A DNA stretch of 64,000 bases, taken from Lentisphaerota bacterium. GTDB lineage: Bacteria > Verrucomicrobiota > Lentisphaeria > Victivallales > Victivallaceae. Below, in pieces: positions 18,377 to 26,852 of this stretch; within the stretch, counting starts at the first letter, position 1, and each line of letters opens with the position of its first letter. The notes below the pieces were generated by a model. That model ran no database searches. It was given only the letters and a program-made list of their open reading frames with translations, and was not told where the DNA came from. The stretch is from the NCBI GenBank assembly GCA_017134815.1, contig CP071032.1, positions 1,488,001-1,552,000 of the forward strand, written 5' to 3'. The position numbers were made by a program, and so were the translations under genes.

Positions 18377-19807
18377 TCAAGCTGAAGCGGGTTTATTTTC
18401 CTGAGAACCGTTTTCTGACGTAATTTTAAGCTCACGACCGGGATCACCAACCAGATAATTGGTACTGGTAGGAAAGGCAAAATCTATGCCCTCAGCATTG
18501 AAGCGGCGCAGAATCTCCATATTTATATCATTTTTCCACTGCTGAGCATCAAAATAAGCTGTAGTCTGAAACCAGAGAATAACATTTATATTCAATGCCC
18601 AGTCATTAAAAGAGGTAAAATAAATCCGGGGCGGCATCTCTGCATTAAACGCCTCATGGTTATCCAGAATTTCATGCAGAATTGCCAGAGCAAGCTCCAT
18701 TTTTTCCGGGCTGGTGTCATAAGTTACTGTCAGATCAAACGGGTACTTTATATAAGGGCGCTTGGTTACGTTCTCAACGATACTGTCGGCAAGCTTGTTG
18801 TTGGGTACTGTAAAGACATGCCCCTGCAGGCTGCGGATGCGGGTGCTGCGAAAACCGACCCGTTCCACAATTCCGTCAATACCGTTAATCAAGACTCTCT
18901 CGCCTATTGAGAAAGGCTTATCCAGAATAATCATCACCGAGCCAAAGAAATTAGCTATTGTATCCTTTGCCGCAAAGGCAATCGCCAATCCTATCACCCC
19001 GGCCCCGGCAACCAGAGCTGTGATGTTCAGACCAAGTATACTCTGCCCGACAAACAAAACCGCAACGACAACTACAGTAATTTTAAGGGCTTTTCGAATT
19101 AAATCAGCCAGCAGATCGTCCATGCTGTTCTCAGTTTTGGCGGCCAGCTTACGGAAAACATAATCAATTACATTGATCATGCGGTAAATTCCCCAAATCA
19201 CGGCAGCTACAAGCAAGGCGACAAAGCAACGCAGCACAATCTCAAATATTTCACCTTTCAAGGTGCGCAGTATATTGAAAGAACTTAAAAAGAACCCAAG
19301 AGTGAAGATAAACAACGAAGCCGGTTTAATGATTGCGTCGCAAATATGGTCATCCAGTTTTGTTTCGGTTTTTGCGGCATACCGCGCTATAATAACTTTC
19401 GTGAAGAGCCGTTTGAAAATATATACAGCCAGCAAAGTCACAATGATACCGACAAAGAAAATGAGAATATTTGTACGGTGCTTTGTGAACCATCCGGCAA
19501 TCGCCCTGAAAGACTTTCTGACAGTACGCCTTAAGGTGGAAATGTCCTCAATACCGGCGCCATCGTCGGTCTTGATAATTGAACCATCTGCACTGAGCAA
19601 GGATCCTTCTTTCTTATCTTTTTCGTTGACCACCAGCTTGTCAATATTGATCACCAGCTGCCGGCCGGCTTTACCTCCCACGGCTGCTTGCTTTGAAACG
19701 GAAGAATCAGGTTTGCCAGTCTCAGGAGAAGCTCCGAGAACAGTTCCACATACGAAAACCAGGGCAAAAACCACCACTCTCAATTTTTTGAAGCTTGTTT
19801 GATTCAT
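18377..19807 (-). CDS. Mechanosensitive channel of the MscS family, with N-terminal extension
   Basis: The 476-residue protein has a cleavable-looking signal segment (MNQTSFKKLRVVVFALVFVCGTVLG) and about 80 residues of polar periplasmic sequence. Membrane helices follow from about residue 100 to 280. The MscS pore signature lies in GAGVIGLAIAFAAKDTIANF, followed by the beta domain motif ILDKPFSIGERVLINGIDGI and VERVGFRSTRIRSLQG. It opens under membrane tension to release solutes. The long exported N-terminal part is typical of larger MscS-like channels in Gram-negatives. No strong Shine-Dalgarno precedes the ATG at 19807. It lies 89 bases from argG on the same strand, which may be a separate unit. 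Confidence 0.92.
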   Translation of the reverse strand: MNQTSFKKLRVVVFALVFVCGTVLGASPETGKPDSSVSKQAAVGGKAGRQLVINIDKLVVNEKDKKEGSLLSADGSIIKTDDGAGIEDISTLRRTVRKSFRAIAGWFTKHRTNILIFFVGIIVTLLAVYIFKRLFTKVIIARYAAKTETKLDDHICDAIIKPASLFIFTLGFFLSSFNILRTLKGEIFEIVLRCFVALLVAAVIWGIYRMINVIDYVFRKLAAKTENSMDDLLADLIRKALKITVVVVAVLFVGQSILGLNITALVAGAGVIGLAIAFAAKDTIANFFGSVMIILDKPFSIGERVLINGIDGIVERVGFRSTRIRSLQGHVFTVPNNKLADSIVENVTKRPYIKYPFDLTVTYDTSPEKMELALAILHEILDNHEAFNAEMPPRIYFTSFNDWALNINVILWFQTTAYFDAQQWKNDINMEILRRFNAEGIDFAFPTSTNYLVGDPGRELKITSENGSQENKPASA

Positions 19808-19896
19808 TTATGCAATATTCCGTTTGAAGTTGTTAATTTAAGGCTATATTAAAATAATCCTTTTTTTATTTATGGCAAATAATATCGGCAGGTATC

Positions 19897-20706
19897 ATGG
19901 CAAAAGACTTTTTTGATGAAATAATAGAATATTTAAAAGCAGAAGGCGCTAAGCACAAAACTGTTGCGCTTTCAGAACAAACGGCCAAAGACTTCTTTAT
20001 GAATAGGCCGGCTCCAGCTGCACCTCAGAAAACCGGAATCAATGAAAAGCAGCCGAAACCGCCCCGACGCCAGGCCGCACCCCCATCAGTTACTTCCAGG
20101 AAGCCAGCTCCAGCGCCTTCCCCTGCATCTAAAGAAGACGACTTCTCAAATCTGGATCTGCCTTCACTAGAAAAGATTGCGCAGCAGTGCACCCGATGTC
20201 AGCTGTGCCAGCAGCGCAACAGTGTTGTCTTTGGGGAAGGCAACCCAAATGCCGACCTGATGTTCATTGGAGAAGGACCGGGATTTGATGAGGACCGGCA
20301 AGGTCGGCCATTTGTCGGCAAAGCCGGAATGCTGCTGACCAAAATGATCAATGCCATGCAGTTTTCAAGAGAACAGGTATATATTGCCAACATTGTAAAA
20401 TGCCGTCCTCCCGGCAACCGAAATCCCCTGCCGGAAGAAGCAGAGACCTGCCTGCCTTTCCTGCGGCGACAGATAGATCTTGTCCAGCCCAGAGTTTTGG
20501 TTCTGCTGGGAGCGGTCCCGCTGAAGTTTCTGCTGAAAAAAACCGGCATCATGCGGTCCAGGGGCCACTGGGAAGAGTATCAGAGCATCAGGGTCATGCC
20601 TACGTTTCACCCGGCATACCTGTTGCGAAACCCCTCCGCCAAACGTGATACCTGGCAGGACCTGCAGCAGGTCATGCAGATATTCGGGAAAGCACACAAG
20701 CAGTAA
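19897..20706 (+). CDS. Uracil-DNA glycosylase, family 4 (Fe-S)
   Basis: The enzyme removes uracil from DNA to start base-excision repair. The catalytic core is residues 90-266. Cys98 and Cys101 (CTRC), Cys169 ([10 protein letters not shown]) and Cys185 form the 4Fe-4S site with the expected spacing. Family motifs are [36 protein letters not shown] and [11 protein letters not shown] with the C-terminal His. Before this lies an N-terminal extension of about 90 residues rich in Pro, Ala and Lys, likely disordered, as in some SPO1-polymerase-related UDGs. The ATG at 19897 follows a short AGG. A bidirectional terminator follows. Confidence 0.93.
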   Translation: MAKDFFDEIIEYLKAEGAKHKTVALSEQTAKDFFMNRPAPAAPQKTGINEKQPKPPRRQAAPPSVTSRKPAPAPSPASKEDDFSNLDLPSLEKIAQQCTRCQLCQQRNSVVFGEGNPNADLMFIGEGPGFDEDRQGRPFVGKAGMLLTKMINAMQFSREQVYIANIVKCRPPGNRNPLPEEAETCLPFLRRQIDLVQPRVLVLLGAVPLKFLLKKTGIMRSRGHWEEYQSIRVMPTFHPAYLLRNPSAKRDTWQDLQQVMQIFGKAHKQ

Positions 20707-20710
20707 TTCA

Positions 20711-20745
20711 AAAAAAAGGGAGCAATAAGCTGCTCCCTTTATAAA
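20711..20745. terminator. Bidirectional rho-independent terminator
   Basis: A ten-pair stem (AAAGGGAGCA with TGCTCCCTTT, arms 20715-20724 and 20731-20740) has a six-base loop. It is flanked by a run of A on the left and a T/A-rich stretch on the right. It sits between the plus-strand uracil-DNA glycosylase gene and the minus-strand permease gene, so it can serve both. Confidence 0.82.
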
Positions 20746-20762
20746 TCAACTTTATCAACTAT

Positions 20763-22052
20763 CTATTTAGCGTATTCAATACCAGGCATTTCGGGTTGCA
20801 TCGGCAATGCCTTATGCTGGAAGTTTGCCATGACGTTTTCATAGACTTCATCCTCTTCAGGCTGAATATCAATAATCCCGAAATCCTCGCCAAGCTGGAC
20901 CAGCAGTACTGCCGAGAAAAGCAGCAATAATACAACTGAGAAGATCCTGACAGAACGCCGCCTGGTTTTAATAAAAGCAATTATACACGGTAGAATACCA
21001 AACAGGGTGACGATACCAACACCACCAACTACATTAATCGCTTTCAGGAAAATATCCGGATAGATCAGGGCAATAATCAAAGGCGGCAGAAAAGTTACTG
21101 CACTGACTATCATATTGCTTTTTACTTTAAAAAAGTTAAACAGCAAGTCCCGGTTGAAGCCCAGCAATCCGATACCGTTAGCGACAAATGAAGTAGCAAT
21201 TGCCAGCAACGCAAACAGCATTGAGAACAGTGTAAAGGTGCTCGAGTTGACCATTTCAGCCATCGGTACATTAGCCGGAATGTTGTTTTTATAGCAGTAA
21301 ATAATGCTGGATTCGCCACCGGAAAGCGGCAGCATGCCAATACCGACCTGAATCCAGATGGCATTCATCAGGAAACCAATGCACATACCTATGAGCATGG
21401 CTTTTGCAACAGCCTTTATGTCCCAGTTCAGGCTGTGACATACATTTGGAATAATGTTGTGAAAGTGAAAGGCTGTCACGATAATTGGAATAGCTACAGG
21501 CAGAAAGCCCCAGTCACAATGCTTCAGTCGTACCGGGTCAACATGGTGCTGCCCGATAAAAACAATAATTGCAAAGGATCCCCAGAGCAGGATCATCAAA
21601 ATAGCGTTGAATCGGTGAATAATTTTATTTCCGGACAAAGTGAGTCCTGAAAGGATCAGAAAGATTAAAACAAGTATGCCTTTCGCATAAACATCAGAAA
21701 TGTTGAAAATTTTGCATACAATTGTAGATCCCCCTGTCAGGTAAGCAGTAAGCAGTCCATACAAAATCAGCATGTTCGCTAAAATAGCTACCCATTTACC
21801 AACATTTCCAGTGTACTTATGATAAAGACTTGGAAAGTTAAAATTCTCCTCTTTAGTCTGAATTGCTTCTTTTCCGAGAACTACAGCGGAAAAGAACATG
21901 GCTCCACCAAAAACCACCATCGCTACGAGCGACGGAATCATCCCGTCAATACCGGTGTTTACCGGCAGACCAAGTATGCCGGCTCCAATCAAATTACCTG
22001 TAATGAGAAACGCTACCGCAGCAATTGTGAAAAAAGGGGTTTTTTTGCCCAT
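20763..22052 (-). CDS. Aromatic amino-acid permease (HAAAP family, TyrP/TnaB-like)
   Basis: The 429-residue protein has eleven or so membrane helices. Its N-terminus GNLIGAGILGLPVNTGIDG is the hallmark of the hydroxy/aromatic amino acid permease family, which imports tyrosine, tryptophan or serine with protons or sodium. The middle contains FHFHNIIPNVCHSLNWD, also characteristic. The substrate is not decidable from sequence. AGAGG lies six bases before the ATG at 22052. It is the last gene of the minus-strand run from 25245, ends at the shared terminator, and is separated from trxB by 132 bases. It may therefore have its own promoter. Confidence 0.88.
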   Translation of the reverse strand: MGKKTPFFTIAAVAFLITGNLIGAGILGLPVNTGIDGMIPSLVAMVVFGGAMFFSAVVLGKEAIQTKEENFNFPSLYHKYTGNVGKWVAILANMLILYGLLTAYLTGGSTIVCKIFNISDVYAKGILVLIFLILSGLTLSGNKIIHRFNAILMILLWGSFAIIVFIGQHHVDPVRLKHCDWGFLPVAIPIIVTAFHFHNIIPNVCHSLNWDIKAVAKAMLIGMCIGFLMNAIWIQVGIGMLPLSGGESSIIYCYKNNIPANVPMAEMVNSSTFTLFSMLFALLAIATSFVANGIGLLGFNRDLLFNFFKVKSNMIVSAVTFLPPLIIALIYPDIFLKAINVVGGVGIVTLFGILPCIIAFIKTRRRSVRIFSVVLLLLFSAVLLVQLGEDFGIIDIQPEEDEVYENVMANFQHKALPMQPEMPGIEYAK

Positions 22053-22184
22053 ATATACCTCTTAAATTAATTATTTACGCCTCATAAAAAACGCTTTAAC
22101 AGAAAATTCAAATTTTTTTAATAACCAAAATTAGATCCCGGTCCCTCGGGACTTGAGTTGCGATAAATAGTGCCAGGGCAAATG

Positions 22185-23111
22185 TCAGTGAGCTTTTGCT
22201 TCAAGCCATCTTTCAGCGTCAATAGCAGCACGACAGCCCATTCCAGCGGCTGTAATAGCTTGACGATAAACATGATCAGCACAGTCACCCGCAGCAAAAA
22301 CTCCTTCAATATTGGTTTTACTGGAACTGTCATCAAGCTTGATGTAACCAGCTTTATCCATATTGATGAAGTCATTAAAAACCTGATTATTAGGAATGTG
22401 TCCAAGCGCAGCAAAAAATCCTTTCGCTTCAATAACTTTCTCAGCATCGTCTTTCAGACTTTTCACTTTAACGCCTTCTACTTCTTCTTCTCCGATGATT
22501 TCAGTAACCACATGGCTCCAGAGAAACTCGATTTTCGGGTTTTTCTGAGCGCGCTCTCCCATTATTTTTGAAGCACGCAGTTCATCACGTCGATGAACAA
22601 CGTACACTTTACTGGCAAATTTTGTCAGGAAGATAGCTTCCTCCATCGCGGTATCGCCCCCGCCAACCACAACTACCGGCACTTCCCGGAAAAAAGCCCC
22701 GTCACAAGTAGCACAGGCTGATACCCCTTTGTTCTTGAGTTTTTCTTCTGATTCCAGTCCCAGCCAGCGCGGCGAAGCTCCGGTTGCAATAATCAGTGCT
22801 TTTGTTTCAAGAACTTCCCCGGATTTTAATGTAATCTTGTGCGGTCCGCCATCCTTAAGCTCCGCTCCTGTCACAATATCATTGATCACTTTGGTTCCGA
22901 AATTCTTTGCCTGCTGCTCAAATTTCATCATTAACTCAAAACCGTTCACAGCAGCGGGAAATCCAGGATAATTCTCGACATCCGAGGTTTGGGTAAGCAG
23001 CCCGCCCGGCAACACTCCGGAAACAACTACAGGCTCAAGATTTGCTCTGGACGCATAGATAGCGGCAGTCAAACCGGCAGCCCCGCTGCCGACAATTACA
23101 ATATTTTCCAT
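22185..23111 (-). CDS. trxB: Thioredoxin reductase
   Basis: TrxB transfers electrons from NADPH through FAD to thioredoxin. The protein is 308 residues with the FAD-binding GSGAAGLTAAIYASRA at 8-23. The redox-active disulfide is CATC at 133-136 in SACATCDGAFF, and the NADPH-binding GGGDTAMEEA follows. Near the C-terminus GVFAAGDCAD is the second FAD motif. Length and motifs are complete. AGAGG precedes the ATG at 23111. It is cytoplasmic. It lies 26 bases after the TolQ-like gene, suggesting co-transcription. Confidence 0.96.
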   Translation of the reverse strand: MENIVIVGSGAAGLTAAIYASRANLEPVVVSGVLPGGLLTQTSDVENYPGFPAAVNGFELMMKFEQQAKNFGTKVINDIVTGAELKDGGPHKITLKSGEVLETKALIIATGASPRWLGLESEEKLKNKGVSACATCDGAFFREVPVVVVGGGDTAMEEAIFLTKFASKVYVVHRRDELRASKIMGERAQKNPKIEFLWSHVVTEIIGEEEVEGVKVKSLKDDAEKVIEAKGFFAALGHIPNNQVFNDFINMDKAGYIKLDDSSSKTNIEGVFAAGDCADHVYRQAITAAGMGCRAAIDAERWLEAKAH

Positions 23112-23137
23112 AATAAAACCTCTTGTGAATAAATCAT

Positions 23138-24037
23138 TTATTTCCGCGATACCGGCGGAATATTTTTAATCGAATTATAATTCAATAATTGCGTCATCGT
23201 GCTCATATCCGGCAAGCCACCTTCTACATGCGCACCGCGCAGCACTTTGACCAGGTCATAAGCAATTTTTTCAGTATTTATAATAATCCGGTTGACCTTG
23301 CCCAAAGCATGGTGGTACATGAAAAAAGCGATACAGCCCGCCACAACGCCTACCAGCAGCGGAAAAAAACTCTGTCCCAGTGTATATGCCAACTCCTGCC
23401 GGGCGGAAATACTGGTATTAACAGAATACACACTCAACGAATTATATATCCCCAGCCCACACCCCAAAACTCCAAGACCAATAAGTGAAGCTGCACAGCT
23501 TATTAACGAGCGAATTGGTTTAAGCAGCTTTTCATGCTCAGCTTTTACCGCTATCTCCATTGCGTCCTTACATGCTTCAAAACCTTCACCAATATTTTTA
23601 AAAGCCTCAAACAAAATCCTGGCCAGCGGCGTTTTGCTCGGCACGCAGGTCTCAAGGGCGAACCCAAGCTCACCATCATGCAGTACTTTCTGCACCCGGG
23701 CAATCAGATCCTTTGGAAACGCCCGGTTTCTGCCGATAAAAAATAAAACCCCAACTAACAGCACACAGGTGATTACGGTGTTGATAAACAGCAGAATCCA
23801 TACTATGAATCCCATAAAACCACCAGCTGCCAAAACAGAACGCCGCCTGGCAAAAGCATTATCAATTTTTGCTTTCCGCAGATTTAATTCAGCATTTTCG
23901 GCCGCTTTCTGCAATAAACGATCCTGCACATCACCACGCCAAACCTCACTCTGAGCCGCTGCAGCGGAGCTTAAAACTACCACCGCAACAACCATCATCA
24001 CAGTCACCCTTAAACAGGCAGAAATCACGCTTAACAT
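23138..24037 (-). CDS. MotA/TolQ/ExbB-type proton-channel subunit
   Basis: The 299-residue protein has a signal-like N-terminal helix (about residues 8-28), a first membrane helix (about 73-101) and two later helices (residues about 180-205 and 225-245). The paired helices LISCAASLIGLGVLGCGLGI and FPLLVGVVAGCIAFF match the MotA/TolQ/ExbB fold. That family uses proton flow to drive outer-membrane or motor functions, with an ExbD/TolR partner. No ExbD/TolR, TonB or TolA gene is nearby, which is unusual, so the partner must be elsewhere. Long N-terminal periplasmic sequence is found in some PVC TolQ homologues. It is in one run with a TPR protein and trxB. Confidence 0.85.
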   Translation of the reverse strand: MLSVISACLRVTVMMVVAVVVLSSAAAAQSEVWRGDVQDRLLQKAAENAELNLRKAKIDNAFARRRSVLAAGGFMGFIVWILLFINTVITCVLLVGVLFFIGRNRAFPKDLIARVQKVLHDGELGFALETCVPSKTPLARILFEAFKNIGEGFEACKDAMEIAVKAEHEKLLKPIRSLISCAASLIGLGVLGCGLGIYNSLSVYSVNTSISARQELAYTLGQSFFPLLVGVVAGCIAFFMYHHALGKVNRIIINTEKIAYDLVKVLRGAHVEGGLPDMSTMTQLLNYNSIKNIPPVSRK

Positions 24038-24068
24038 TTAGAATCTCGCTCCTTTTTGTCCCGCAACA

Positions 24069-24842
24069 TTATTGAACCTCAGGATATTCCCGGGCCAACA
24101 TGTTTTTAAAAGTCTTCAGTCTCTCGTCTCTGTTTTTAGCCATTATGTCAACAACGCACTTCAGAGATTCCCGTCGCGCGGGCGTCCCGTGTTTATACAA
24201 AAATACATTGCGCATAAGATACCGCAAGGCATCATCATAGTTTTTTTGTCCCAGGGCATTTCTGCCCAGAATCAAATTGGCCTGGGCTGAAAATTCAGGC
24301 ACGCCAAGCTCAGCACATCTGCGATAAAGTGGCATTGCCTCATTCAAAGACTTTCTCGTACGATAAATATCAGCCATCATTAAGAAAGCTTCAGCATAAA
24401 AGAAGTTTTCGTTTTCAGGATCCGCGGCCGGTTTGTCAAGCAGGGGCTTTAAACAATTCAATGCCGCGGTCAGCTGCTTTGCCTCAAGCTTTATCCGTGC
24501 GGCAAGAACTCTCGCCCGGGCTTCCGCATTATGAAAATTATATCCGGTCAGCAGCGGCGTCACCAGTTTCCCCGCAGCTGCATTGTCATTCTTTTTAAGC
24601 AATTCTTCAGCCTTGATAAACAACGCCGGTTTTTGAGTCAGCCTTACAAACCGGTATGAGTCAGCACTGATGACTGAAGCCCCGTTTTTCTCTTGAATTG
24701 AAAGATTACCCTGCAGGTCAGCACCGAGCAGTTTAACATCCAGACGGTCACAATGTGCCTTCAAAAAAACGACAGCGTCAACGGCTTCGCCAAACAGGGA
24801 GAAGCATAAAAACATGAAAACAGCTGTCAAAGCTCTACGCAT
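24069..24842 (-). CDS. Exported TPR-repeat protein
   Basis: The product is about 257 residues with a signal peptide (MRRALTAVFMFLCFSLFGEAVDA). The mature part has an N-terminal strand-rich segment and then several TPR-type helix pairs, for example EEAMPLYRRCAELGVPEFSA-like wording (actual residues NEAMPLYRRCAELGV) and LGQKNYDDALRYLMRN. Such proteins bind partner proteins in the periplasm. ATGs at 24854 and 24842 both overlap the end of yjbQ; the second has AAGGA at a better spacing. The protein lies between yjbQ and the TolQ-like gene, so it could be a partner of that channel, by position only. Confidence 0.78.
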   Translation of the reverse strand: MRRALTAVFMFLCFSLFGEAVDAVVFLKAHCDRLDVKLLGADLQGNLSIQEKNGASVISADSYRFVRLTQKPALFIKAEELLKKNDNAAAGKLVTPLLTGYNFHNAEARARVLAARIKLEAKQLTAALNCLKPLLDKPAADPENENFFYAEAFLMMADIYRTRKSLNEAMPLYRRCAELGVPEFSAQANLILGRNALGQKNYDDALRYLMRNVFLYKHGTPARRESLKCVVDIMAKNRDERLKTFKNMLAREYPEVQ

Positions 24843-25245
24843 CGCAGTCAACATCCTTGATAAACTGGACGGTCACTTTTCTGGAGCGTGGTCCGTCAAA
24901 TTCACAAAAGTAAATGCCCTGCCAGGTACCAAGGTCAAGCTTGCCTTCCCTGACTGGAACAGTCTGTGCGAACCCCATAAAAGAAGCTTTCAGGTGAGCC
25001 GCGCTGTTTCCTTCAAAATGCCTGAATTCAGGTGAATTCCACGGAATAAGTTTTTCAAGAGCAACAATAATATCCTTCTGTACATCAGGGTCTGCGTTTT
25101 CATTTATAGTCAAACCGGCTGTCGTATGCTTGCAGAAAACATGACAGATTCCGGATTTGAAACCCGCAGGGATCAGCGATTGAATATCTGAAGTGATATC
25201 TACCAGCTGAGAATGGGAACCGGTCCTGATGTTGACTTCTTTCAT
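24835..25245 (-). CDS. yjbQ: YjbQ-family protein (secondary thiamine-phosphate synthase-like)
   Basis: The product is 136 residues of the YjbQ/UPF0047 family. The signature CKHTTAGLTINENADP and the C-terminal LDLGTWQGIYFCEFDGPR carry conserved His, Thr, Asn and Trp. Members can make thiamine phosphate poorly in vitro and their true role is uncertain. A longer frame from 25284 adds thirteen residues, but ATG at 25245 has GAGG seven bases upstream and MKEVNIRTGSH matches usual family starts. The gene heads the minus-strand run to trxB and overlaps the TPR gene start. It diverges from trmH. Confidence 0.9.
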   Translation of the reverse strand: MKEVNIRTGSHSQLVDITSDIQSLIPAGFKSGICHVFCKHTTAGLTINENADPDVQKDIIVALEKLIPWNSPEFRHFEGNSAAHLKASFMGFAQTVPVREGKLDLGTWQGIYFCEFDGPRSRKVTVQFIKDVDCDA

Positions 25246-25396
25246 TACTGCCTCATAAGATGATTTGATACTTACATAGTTCACAAATATATTATCTCAT
25301 GGGCCTCACTTCAAGGGGGGAGCCGCATATTCTTAGAAAAATACAACGTTTTTCATAATTTACACCGAAATTGATTCAATAGACGGAGGAAAAGAT

Positions 25397-26110
25397 TTGC
25401 AATACAATGACGCAACCCTGTTAAATCACGAAGGACTTTTAGAATACCTGCAAGGTTTTATAACAGAACGGCGACGGGACTTGATTGAGCAGGTTCTCAG
25501 CCAGCGCACCAGGCAGCTGACCGTGGTGCTGGAAAATATCTATCACCCGCCCAATGCCAGCGCAGTAATCAGGACCTGCGACTGCTTTGGCTTGCAGGAC
25601 CTGCATGTAATAGCTGATCAGAAAAGATTCCGGGCCAATGCTGATGTTGTACAGGGAGCTGCAAAATGGGTAGATATTCAGCGCTATGCCGCTATTGAAG
25701 AGGACAACACAACCCTGTGCCTGCAAAAGCTAAAAGCAGATGGTTATAAAATAGCGGCAACAACCCTGCGCCAGGAAAAATATACTCCGCTCGACCAGAT
25801 TCCCTGTCAGGAAAAAATTGCCGTCTGCCTGGGCTGCGAGGAAACCGGACTGAGCGATACAGCCCATCAGGAAGCCGATTATTTTGTCCACGTTCCGATG
25901 TACGGCTTCACCGAAAGCTTCAATATATCGGTATGTGCCGCCTTGATTCTGCAGCAACTAACCGCCAGACTCAGACAGGGCAGCGTTGAGCAATGGGGAC
26001 TGCAGGAACATGAGAAACAGATATTGCGGATGCGCTGGACCAGAAAAAGCCTGAAACACGCCGACCACCTGATCCAGCGTTACCTGCTTGATCATGATAT
26101 TCAACGATAA
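25397..26110 (+). CDS. trmH: tRNA (guanosine-2'-O)-methyltransferase, TrmH/SpoU family
   Basis: The 237-residue protein is a SPOUT methyltransferase. Motif 1 is the helix HPPNASAVIRTCDCFG, with the Asn/Arg that bind RNA. Motifs 2 and 3 are CLGCEETGLS and YGFTESFNISVCAALIL, forming the trefoil knot for S-adenosylmethionine. An Arg-rich C-terminal helical tail suggests TrmH, which methylates G18 in tRNA, more than an rRNA enzyme. The start is TTG at 25397 with GGAGGA six bases upstream; no earlier ATG is in frame. Its end overlaps the convergent K+ channel gene by ten bases. Alternative: another SpoU paralogue. Confidence 0.88.
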   Translation: MQYNDATLLNHEGLLEYLQGFITERRRDLIEQVLSQRTRQLTVVLENIYHPPNASAVIRTCDCFGLQDLHVIADQKRFRANADVVQGAAKWVDIQRYAAIEEDNTTLCLQKLKADGYKIAATTLRQEKYTPLDQIPCQEKIAVCLGCEETGLSDTAHQEADYFVHVPMYGFTESFNISVCAALILQQLTARLRQGSVEQWGLQEHEKQILRMRWTRKSLKHADHLIQRYLLDHDIQR

Positions 26111-26832
26111 CGCAGACGCCGCCCCGGGCGCGGTTCATCCTGCGGAGCTTCAGCGCTCTGCAGGTCATGCAGCCGGTGAGCCGTAAACATGGAAATCACC
26201 CTTCCAATGAAAACGGCCACGTACAATACCCCGAACACCGCCTCAAAACTCGCCATCCGTCGAGTCAGCAGTGAAACAGCCCGGATATCACCGTAACCGC
26301 AAGTTGTAATCGTAGCGAAGCTGAAATAATAGGTATCTTTCATCAGCGGCTTCATCACCTGTCCGGCTATCGCGAACGAATTGGGTTCGATACGACTGAC
26401 GATATAAAAAGCATCGCCGAAAAACAGCGCGGTCAGCAGATATGCCAGAATGCTACCGAAAATTGGCTCCCTTGAAGAAAAGTTCCTGGTACATGTATAG
26501 GCAATTACCACCAGAAGCAGCAGCAACTCCTGCAATACCAGCGAAATACCGATCACAATATAAAAGGTTTCCAGCTCACCGCTTGTCAAACCTGGTTCGA
26601 AAGTCAGTTTCAAAATATTCAATGAAAGCCCGAAAATCAGGGAAACAAGCAGCACTCGCTTGCTCGAAGTCAGGAAGTACGGTGTAAAAATCAAGAATAG
26701 ATAATATCCGAAATAAACCGTTCTTATGTTCTCAAAGTTTTCTCTGATAAACGGGTCTGCCAGCAAATACAACACCAGCATAACCGTTAAGGCCGCGCAT
26801 TTGTTTTCCCGTAAAAGTTTTCTGATTTCCAT
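26101..26832 (-). CDS. Potassium channel-type membrane protein
   Basis: The protein has about 243 residues with six or so hydrophobic segments before a K+ channel pore. The pore loop FSFATITTCGYGD ends in the selectivity filter T-C-G-Y-G-D at about residues 177-182, with a final membrane helix (ASFEAVFGVLYVAVFIGRVI) and a short basic tail. No RCK/TrkA-N regulatory domain follows. The Cys at the second filter position is uncommon (usually V, T or I). A GTG at 26856 overlaps the stop of the upstream AsmA-like gene as GTGA but has no ribosome site. I prefer ATG at 26832, which has AAGGGA and AGGGG upstream. Confidence 0.82.
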   Translation of the reverse strand: MEIRKLLRENKCAALTVMLVLYLLADPFIRENFENIRTVYFGYYLFLIFTPYFLTSSKRVLLVSLIFGLSLNILKLTFEPGLTSGELETFYIVIGISLVLQELLLLLVVIAYTCTRNFSSREPIFGSILAYLLTALFFGDAFYIVSRIEPNSFAIAGQVMKPLMKDTYYFSFATITTCGYGDIRAVSLLTRRMASFEAVFGVLYVAVFIGRVISMFTAHRLHDLQSAEAPQDEPRPGRRLRYR

Positions 26833-26852
26833 CACCCCTGACTTCCCTTTTA

